A stretch of 6,482 bases of DNA. Source: Spirochaetaceae bacterium. GTDB lineage: Bacteria; Spirochaetota; Spirochaetia; Spirochaetales_E; Spirochaetaceae_B. Below are positions 1 to 4,364 of the stretch, piece after piece (positions within the stretch are counted from its first letter, which is position 1; each line of letters begins with the position of its first letter). The notes under the pieces were generated by a model. That model was not told the origin of the DNA, ran no database searches, and worked only from the letters and a program-made list of their open reading frames with translations. A program made the position numbers and the translations under genes. Where the stretch lies: contig QKJO01000076.1 of NCBI GenBank assembly GCA_003249275.1, positions 1-6,482 of the forward strand, given 5' to 3'.

Positions 1-1
1 C

Positions 2-184
2 AGGAATGTTCTCATATATTTTAATCAGGAGCTGCAGAACAAGGTTCTCCGTATGTTCTACGACAGTCTGATCCCGGGAGGGTTTCTCTGCCTCGGTTCC
101 AAAGAGTCCCTCAAATTTTCCGAATGCAGCCATCTGTTCGAACCGGTGGTACTGAGTCAGAAGATTTACAGGAAGAAAAGATGA
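2..184 (+). CDS. cheR: CheR-type chemoreceptor methyltransferase, C-terminal fragment (5' end outside window)
   Basis: Only the last 60 residues are in the window, in an open frame that enters from the left edge. CheR transfers methyl groups from S-adenosylmethionine to glutamates of chemoreceptors in the cytoplasm. The fragment starts with RNVLIYFNQELQNKVL, the hallmark of the CheR catalytic domain (usual form CRNVLIYF followed by an amphipathic helix). It continues with LIPGGFLCLGSKESL, the conserved 'L.PGG.L.LG.SESL' strand-turn-strand near the end of the family. It then ends shortly after FEPVVLSQKIYRKKR, the usual terminus with no extra domain. Its TGA (182-184) overlaps the ATG of the next gene, a CheB, in an ATGA junction, so the two are translationally coupled. 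Whether an N-terminal extension exists cannot be seen. Confidence 0.9.
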   Translation, partial: RNVLIYFNQELQNKVLRMFYDSLIPGGFLCLGSKESLKFSECSHLFEPVVLSQKIYRKKR

Positions 185-765
185 AACCGGAATTCAAAGC
201 CGTTGTCATCGGCGCATCCGCCGGCGGTCTGACTGCCCTGCCCGCCGTGATCTCTCCTCTGAACGAAAACTTCAAAATTCCTGTTGTGATCGTCCAGCAT
301 CTCAGCGCCGACTCGGATGATTATCTGGTCAGGCACATCAGGAAGAACAGTAATCTTGAAGTCTATGAAGCGGAGGACAAGATGAAACCCGAAAAGGGAT
401 GCGTTTATATCGCCCCTCCCAATTATCACCTGCTGATCGAAGAGGAGGGAACCTTTGCCCTTTCCGTATCCCCTCCCGTCAACTTTTCCCGCCCTTCCAT
501 CGATGTGCTCTTTGAGACGGCGGCTGACGCCTGGCGGGAAGGACTGATCGGAATCGTCCTGACAGGAGCCAATGCTGACGGTACGGCCGGTGCGGGAAGG
601 ATAAAAAAAAGGGGGGGATTGGTGATCGTACAGGACAGCCGGACGGCCGAGTCTGAAACCATGCCGAAATCGGCATCTAAATATGCAGACATCGTTCTTC
701 CTCTTGATCAGATCGGCATTTACCTCAATAATCTATTGAAAGAAAACGCTGGCAAGGGTAAGTAA
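181..765 (+). CDS. cheB: CheB-type protein-glutamate methylesterase, stand-alone catalytic domain (no receiver)
   Basis: A 194-residue protein consisting only of the CheB catalytic domain; classical CheB is about 350 residues with an N-terminal receiver and linker. It should hydrolyse methyl-glutamate (and deamidate glutamine) on chemoreceptor-like proteins, opposing the CheR encoded just upstream. The catalytic triad is visible: Ser13 in VIGASAGG, His40 in VQHLS, and Asp133 in LTGANADGTAG. Also present are the conserved VYIAPPNYHL (75-84), the SRPSIDVLF segment (103-111) and the VQDSRTAESETMPKSA stretch that normally follows the active-site Asp. I chose ATG 181 because AGGAAG (170-175) lies just upstream, the ATG overlaps the cheR stop, and the protein then begins right at the domain. 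An earlier in-frame ATG at 124 has no ribosome binding site and lies inside cheR. Without a receiver, its activity cannot be controlled by CheA phosphotransfer in the standard way. Confidence 0.92.
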   Translation: MKPEFKAVVIGASAGGLTALPAVISPLNENFKIPVVIVQHLSADSDDYLVRHIRKNSNLEVYEAEDKMKPEKGCVYIAPPNYHLLIEEEGTFALSVSPPVNFSRPSIDVLFETAADAWREGLIGIVLTGANADGTAGAGRIKKRGGLVIVQDSRTAESETMPKSASKYADIVLPLDQIGIYLNNLLKENAGKGK

Positions 766-1772
766 TGAGCGAACTGGATTCCAGAAAGATGAACATTCTT
801 CTCGTCGATGACAAAAAAGAGAATTTACTAACCCTCCAGTCCCTCCTGGATACACCGGATTTCAACATTATCAAGGCGGAATCGGGTCAGGAGGCCCTGG
901 CCCTTCTTCTGGATCATGAGATTGCCCTTGTTCTCCTTGATGTAAGAATGCCCGGTATGGACGGCTACGAGACGGCGGAGCTGATGCGCAGCAGCAGCAG
1001 AACCAGAAACATCCCCATAATATTCATCACCGCCGACAGAATGGAACAGGACCATATTTTCAAGGGTTATGATGCGGGGGCCGTTGATTTTCTTACAAAA
1101 CCGATCGAACCCCTGGTTCTGAAATGCAAGGTGGGCATCTTCCTCGAACTGCACAGGCAGAAGAAGGAACTGGAGTATAAAACCTACGAACTCAATGCCA
1201 AAGTTGTAGAGATGGAAGAACTCCAGCATCAGCTTGAAGAGAAAAACAGGCAGCTGAAAACCATCTCCAACATGGACGGACTGACGGGAATTCACAACAG
1301 ACGCTATTTTGACGAAATGCTGGACCGTGAGTGGTACCGCAATATGAGAGAACAGACAAACATGTCCATCCTGATGATGGATATCGACTTTTTCAAACCC
1401 TACAATGACACCTACGGTCACTCTGCCGGGGATGACGCCCTCAAGGCGGTGGCTGAGACCATATCCAGAACGATGAAACGGAGATCCGACACCCTTTCCC
1501 GCTACGGCGGAGAGGAATTCGTCGCGATCCTCCCGGATACCGACAGGACAGGGGCTCTGGAAATTGCGGAGAAGATTCTCTCCGCCGTTCGCGAGATGAA
1601 CATTGAGCATTCGACCAGCCCCCTCGGAAAAAAACTGACAATCAGCATCGGTGTGGGTTCAGCAACACCGCTTAAGGAAGAGAATCCGAAAAATCTGGTC
1701 AAAATGGCCGATCACGCCCTGTACAGGGCAAAAGAAAAAGGCCGGGATCAGGTCGTTTTTCAGGAGAACTGA
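765..1772 (+). CDS. Response regulator with REC and GGDEF domains (diguanylate cyclase)
   Basis: 335 residues. The receiver domain (about 9-125) has the acidic pair Asp15/Asp16, phosphoacceptor Asp59 in [13 protein letters not shown], Thr89 and Lys112 (FLTKP). A charged, probably coiled-coil linker (about 128-168, rich in E, K, Q and L) leads to a GGDEF domain (about 168-333). This begins at the conserved [14 protein letters not shown] and has [23 protein letters not shown] for metal and GTP binding. Its active-site loop is GGEEF (248-252), a fully active variant, and an RxxD inhibitory site (Arg239-Asp242) sits at the standard distance upstream. The layout resembles PleD/WspR-type enzymes, in which phosphorylation promotes dimerisation and 2 GTP become cyclic di-GMP, with product feedback at the I-site. 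The start ATG overlaps the cheB stop (TAATG) and AAGGG at 754-758 is a suitable ribosome binding site. The partner kinase is not in the window. Confidence 0.95.
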   Translation: MSELDSRKMNILLVDDKKENLLTLQSLLDTPDFNIIKAESGQEALALLLDHEIALVLLDVRMPGMDGYETAELMRSSSRTRNIPIIFITADRMEQDHIFKGYDAGAVDFLTKPIEPLVLKCKVGIFLELHRQKKELEYKTYELNAKVVEMEELQHQLEEKNRQLKTISNMDGLTGIHNRRYFDEMLDREWYRNMREQTNMSILMMDIDFFKPYNDTYGHSAGDDALKAVAETISRTMKRRSDTLSRYGGEEFVAILPDTDRTGALEIAEKILSAVREMNIEHSTSPLGKKLTISIGVGSATPLKEENPKNLVKMADHALYRAKEKGRDQVVFQEN

Positions 1773-1777
1773 CAACT

Positions 1778-2320
1778 ATGGGAGACAGGATGAACTATTC
1801 AATTGAAGTGCTTATCGATGAAAAAAGACTGGCCGAAAAAGTCCGGGAACTGGGAAAGACCATTGAAGCGGACTATAGCGAAGCACCCGAAATTATCCTT
1901 GTGGGACTCCTGCGGGGCTCCACCGTATTTCTGGCCGATCTTGCCCGGAACATCAATCTTGACGCCCGGATCGATTTTATGGTCGTCTCCAGTTATGGAA
2001 ATTCAATGGACTCCTCCCGGGATGTCCAGATCAAGAAAGATCTGGAAGAAGAAATCCGGGGTCGCCACGTCATCATCGTGGAGGACATCATCGATACCGG
2101 TTATACACTGGAACGGGTGAAGGAATTCCTGGCCCTGAGAGAACCGGCTTCCCTTAAAATCTGTACTCTCCTGGACAAACCGGAAAGACGGGAAGTGGAA
2201 GTTCCCGTTGATTATATCGGGTTCACAATCCCTGACGTATTCGTCATCGGCTACGGAATCGACTATGCCCAGAAACACCGCAACCTGCCCTATGTCGGCA
2301 AGGTTGTCCCCCTGGACTGA
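1778..2320 (+). CDS. hpt: Hypoxanthine phosphoribosyltransferase
   Basis: 180 residues, the normal size for bacterial HPRT. It converts hypoxanthine (often also guanine) plus PRPP to IMP (or GMP) in purine salvage, in the cytosol. The PRPP-binding signature is [15 protein letters not shown] (97-111); Glu102 and Asp103 would contact the ribose and Asp106 is the expected catalytic base. The flexible active-site loop [10 protein letters not shown] (71-80), LVGLLRGS (41-48) and the C-terminal [23 protein letters not shown] block are all typical. The gene starts 5 bases after the REC-GGDEF stop, so it is probably in the same transcript. The start is slightly uncertain: ATG 1778 has AGGAG at 1762-1766 (11-base spacing), while ATG 1790, four codons later, has GGAG at 1781-1784 (5-base spacing); the conserved domain begins after both. 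No functional tie to the chemosensory genes is evident. Confidence 0.95.
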   Translation: MGDRMNYSIEVLIDEKRLAEKVRELGKTIEADYSEAPEIILVGLLRGSTVFLADLARNINLDARIDFMVVSSYGNSMDSSRDVQIKKDLEEEIRGRHVIIVEDIIDTGYTLERVKEFLALREPASLKICTLLDKPERREVEVPVDYIGFTIPDVFVIGYGIDYAQKHRNLPYVGKVVPLD

Positions 2321-2376
2321 GTTTTCCCGCCTCGATACCGCATTATTCCAATAATAGAAAAAATCTAAAAAAATTA

Positions 2377-2407
2377 GTGACATTTCGGTTCCCCTCCTCT
2401 GTTTAAA
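2377..2407 (+). promoter_or_regulatory. Possible promoter for the downstream four-gene operon (weak)
   Basis: The 115-base gap between hpt and the next gene is the only intergenic space. GTGACA (2377-2382) matches five of six bases of a -35 TTGACA. TTTAAA (2402-2407) is a poor -10 (four of six) at a wide 19-base spacing. A very AT-rich tract (about 2342-2376) lies directly upstream and could act as an UP-like element. No recognisable ECF-type -35 GAAC with -10 CGTC pair is seen, so autoregulation by the encoded sigma factor cannot be read from the sequence. A short AT-only inverted repeat, ATTATT-CC-AATAAT (2342-2355), is not followed by a T-tract, so I do not call a terminator. Confidence 0.3.
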
Positions 2408-2435
2408 AGGTAAAGACTGAAAAAGAGGAACTGAA

Positions 2436-3041
2436 ATGGCACTGAAAAACAGAATCCTTGTACTGATATTGACCCTGACGGCTGCCGCAACCCTATCGGC
2501 ACACGAGACATTCCGGACAGCCGGCATCCTGGCCAGTGAACCTGAAACCGACAACAGCCGGATGTCTGAACGGGAAGGAGGATTCAGCTTCTGGGGACTG
2601 GAGACGGAGGCTATAACCTCCGACAATACGGGCTTTGGAATGGATACAATTGTTAATTTTTACACCGATGAGCTGAATAACTCGATGCTGGACTGGCAAG
2701 GCCAACTCTTTATGCGGTATCATTTATTCGGAGCACAGAGTTTCCTTGATCCTTTTATCGAAGCAGGCATCGGAAATGCCGGTTCGGTCAGGCTGCAGGA
2801 TGGAGATGAGCTGAAGATGTCGCTCTATCCCTTCCTTTCCGCCGGGGGCAACCTTGTGTTTCACGGGGGCTTTTATGCCGGTATGCGCTGGTCATGGAAA
2901 CTGGATCAATGGACCGTTCCCGGGACCGTGATACCACTGCAGGACTTCGCCGGTCATCAGGTTTCATTTACCGTGGGTTACTCCTACAGCCTGCATGAAA
3001 GACACTATCGTTATGATCATTATCACTACCATTTTGAATGA
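2436..3041 (+). CDS. Exported protein of unknown function, probably a small outer-membrane beta-barrel
   Basis: 201 residues; I do not recognise a named family. Residues 1-22 are a clear Sec signal peptide: MALKNR, a hydrophobic core ILVLILTLTAAATL, then SA-HE as a likely type I cleavage site. No lipobox cysteine is present. The mature part has alternating polar/aromatic segments typical of outer-membrane beta-strands, for example WQGQLFMRYHLF, PFIEAGIGN, LSAGGNLVFHGGFYAGMRWSW and HQVSFTVGYSYSL. It ends in a His/Tyr-rich tail, HYRYDHYHYHFE (190-201). A ribosome binding site, GAGGAA (2425-2430), lies 5 bases before the ATG. The stop is only 3 bases before the longest sigma-factor frame, so the gene is most likely the first of the sigma/anti-sigma/caspase operon. 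It may encode an envelope component sensed or controlled by that pathway. Barrel topology is inferred from composition, not shown. Confidence 0.72.
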   Translation: MALKNRILVLILTLTAAATLSAHETFRTAGILASEPETDNSRMSEREGGFSFWGLETEAITSDNTGFGMDTIVNFYTDELNNSMLDWQGQLFMRYHLFGAQSFLDPFIEAGIGNAGSVRLQDGDELKMSLYPFLSAGGNLVFHGGFYAGMRWSWKLDQWTVPGTVIPLQDFAGHQVSFTVGYSYSLHERHYRYDHYHYHFE

Positions 3042-3044
3042 CAA

Positions 3045-3551
3045 TTGAGAGCGGATCAGGAGGGTACAATTCTGGCGATCAATATCGAACAACTATACAC
3101 TAAATACGGCCCCATGGTATTGAGGCGCTGCAGAAGCCTGCTGAAGGACGAGGATCTGGCTCTGGATGCCATGCAGGATGTTTTTGTCAAAGTACTGAGC
3201 AAGAAGGATGTATTGAAAGACAGCTATCCGTCCAGCCTGCTTTACACGATTGCCACCAATCACTGTCTGAATATCATCAGAAAGGAGAAAAGGATGACCA
3301 CGGGAGAAGATATTCTGGACAACATCGCCGGAACGGATTATCTGGAAGACAACGCCGTCAACAAAATTTTCCTGGATCAGATATTCAGCAGTCAGAAAGA
3401 ATCGACACGAACCATTGCGGTTCTCCATTACAGAGACGGCCTGACCCTGGAAGAGACGGCGGAGATGACCTCCATGTCAGTTTCGGGCGTTAGGCGACGG
3501 TTGAGGAAACTGAGAGAAGCCGGTTTTTCAATGGAAGGAAGATCACTATGA
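3045..3551 (+). CDS. ECF-type RNA polymerase sigma factor (sigma-70 family, regions 2 and 4 only)
   Basis: Up to 168 residues, the usual size of an ECF sigma factor. Region 2 (about 17-83) has LYTKYGPMVLRRCRSLLKD, the core-binding and -10-recognising helix DLALDAMQDVFVKVL, and LLYTIATNHCLNIIRKEKR. Region 4 (about 108-158) contains the helix-turn-helix LTLEETAEMTSMSVSGVRRRLRKL for -35 contact. Region 3 is absent, as expected. No ATG precedes region 2. The longest frame opens at TTG 3045, which has no Shine-Dalgarno sequence but lies 3 bases after the previous stop, so coupling is possible. A strong AGGAGG (3058-3063) instead points to ATT 3069 or CTG 3072, giving 160 or 159 residues. The stop overlaps the next ATG (ATGA, 3548-3551), coupling it to its probable anti-sigma factor. 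It should recruit RNA polymerase to envelope-response promoters; its targets are unknown. Confidence 0.9.
   Translation: MRADQEGTILAINIEQLYTKYGPMVLRRCRSLLKDEDLALDAMQDVFVKVLSKKDVLKDSYPSSLLYTIATNHCLNIIRKEKRMTTGEDILDNIAGTDYLEDNAVNKIFLDQIFSSQKESTRTIAVLHYRDGLTLEETAEMTSMSVSGVRRRLRKLREAGFSMEGRSL
3058..3063 (+). promoter_or_regulatory. Strong Shine-Dalgarno sequence (AGGAGG) that bears on the sigma-factor start
   Basis: AGGAGG, within CAGGAGGGTAC, is a perfect anti-16S match inside the longest sigma-factor frame. The only codons at useful distance in that frame are ATT 3069 (5 bases after the SD) and CTG 3072 (8 bases). No ATG, GTG or TTG lies within range in this frame. If the real start were TTG 3045, this motif would be coincidental, encoding residues Gln-Glu-Gly. 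ATT and CTG starts are rare but known in bacteria (infC and pcnB use ATT in E. coli) and give low, regulated expression, which would suit a sigma factor. Confidence 0.55.
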
Positions 3552-4360
3552 AAAAAAGTAATTTAAAACTGGAATTGTACAAACTTGATGAACTGCCCCA
3601 ATCCTGGACTCTGGATGAGAAAGGGCCCGAACTTGAGCAGCAGCTTGAGGAACTGAAAGCCTCGGACAGAGAGATTCTTGAAAAATACACCCCCTCCGAC
3701 ATGGCTGCCCGGATCGCCCGGAGACTGGAAGCCCTCCAGGAAGAGGATGAGGAAGAAAAAGAAGCCGACAATATCATTCCCTTTGCCAGAAGACTGACGG
3801 CGAGGGTTCTGATCCCCGCAGCGGCTGCGCTGCTTGTCATCGCCTTTATGCTTCCCCTGACCCTGAAAAGCATCGGCAGCAGAAATGACGGCCTGGAAAT
3901 GACAAGGATCAAGGGAGCCGAAGAACCCCAGCTCAGAGTCTACCGTCAGAGCGGAAAAGAGTCGGAACTGATGAAAACCGACAGTTCCGCAGCACAGCAT
4001 GATCTGCTTCAGCTGACCTATCAGGTCAGCGGACCGGCTTTCGGTATGATCATCTCCGTCGACGGACGGGGGGTTGTGACAAAACATCTGCCCGAGAATG
4101 AAGACAGGGCCCCCAGACTGACAACGGGGGGAGAACAGTACCTGCCCTTCTCCTATGAGCTGGACGACGCCCCGGATTTTGAAACCTTCTACCTGATTAC
4201 ATCGGACAGATCCTTTTCCACGGAAGCTGTCATGGACATTGCTGCCTCAGCCGCGGCAGCTGGTAATTATGTTCTGGACATTCCCCGGCTCATTAAAAAG
4301 AGCAGCACCGGTCTGGAGGGGAAATTCAGTCAAAATGCGGTACCAATAAGGAAAGAGTAG
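3548..4360 (+). CDS. Single-pass membrane protein, probable anti-sigma factor with a periplasmic DUF4384-like domain
   Basis: 270 residues. The N-terminal part (1-85) is highly charged and helical: two E/L/K-rich helices around 26-47, then YTPSDMAARIARRLEALQ and an acidic run EEDEEEKEAD. One transmembrane helix follows at about 86-105 (VLIPAAAALLVIAFMLPLTL), preceded by arginines, which predicts N-in/C-out topology. The C-terminal part (about 153-230) resembles DUF4384: LTYQVSGPAFGMIISVDGRG, then VTKHLPENE, LPFSYELDDAPDFETFYLITSD and FSTEAVMD. The layout and ATGA overlap with the sigma gene make it the likely anti-sigma factor, binding sigma with its cytosolic part and sensing through the periplasmic part. 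It has no cysteine, so the zinc HxxxCxxC motif of many anti-sigma factors is absent. AAGGAAG (3535-3541) is a good ribosome binding site. The anti-sigma role is inferred from context and topology. Confidence 0.78.
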   Translation: MKKSNLKLELYKLDELPQSWTLDEKGPELEQQLEELKASDREILEKYTPSDMAARIARRLEALQEEDEEEKEADNIIPFARRLTARVLIPAAAALLVIAFMLPLTLKSIGSRNDGLEMTRIKGAEEPQLRVYRQSGKESELMKTDSSAAQHDLLQLTYQVSGPAFGMIISVDGRGVVTKHLPENEDRAPRLTTGGEQYLPFSYELDDAPDFETFYLITSDRSFSTEAVMDIAASAAAAGNYVLDIPRLIKKSSTGLEGKFSQNAVPIRKE

Positions 4361-4364
4361 AGTC

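Noticed and set aside
124..180. Upstream in-frame start for CheB at 124, adding 19 residues
   Set aside because: There is no ribosome binding site before 124, the added residues lie inside cheR, and ATG 181 has a good SD and an ATGA overlap with the cheR stop.
828..1610. Long open frame on the minus strand (260 codons) opposite the REC-GGDEF gene
   Set aside because: The opposite strand encodes a protein with every REC and GGDEF landmark. The minus-strand translation shows no recognisable domain, and open antisense frames are common opposite codon-biased genes.
1803..2120. Plus-strand alternative frame of 105 codons inside hpt
   Set aside because: The hpt frame has all HPRT motifs over the same bases; the alternative translation is Ser/Pro/Trp-rich without any recognisable pattern.
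2342..2355. Inverted repeat ATTATT-CC-AATAAT after hpt as a possible terminator
   Set aside because: The stem is only A-T pairs with a two-base loop, and no T-tract follows on the coding strand, so intrinsic termination is not supported.
2003..2626. Minus-strand open frame (207 codons) spanning hpt, the intergenic gap and the next gene
   Set aside because: It overlaps two well-supported plus-strand genes and has no recognisable domain in its translation. I treat it as a shadow frame.
2436..3551. Read-through of TGA 3039-3041 to give an exported-protein/sigma fusion, since both lie in the same frame
   Set aside because: A fusion would attach a cytosolic transcription factor to a signal-peptide-bearing envelope protein. 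The SD at 3058-3063 argues for independent initiation, and no recoding signal is apparent.
3490..4087. Overlapping minus-strand frames opposite the anti-sigma gene, including a Ser-rich translation
   Set aside because: The serine-rich composition is what the reverse complement of Glu/Lys-rich codons gives; the plus strand has a clear TM protein coupled to the sigma gene.
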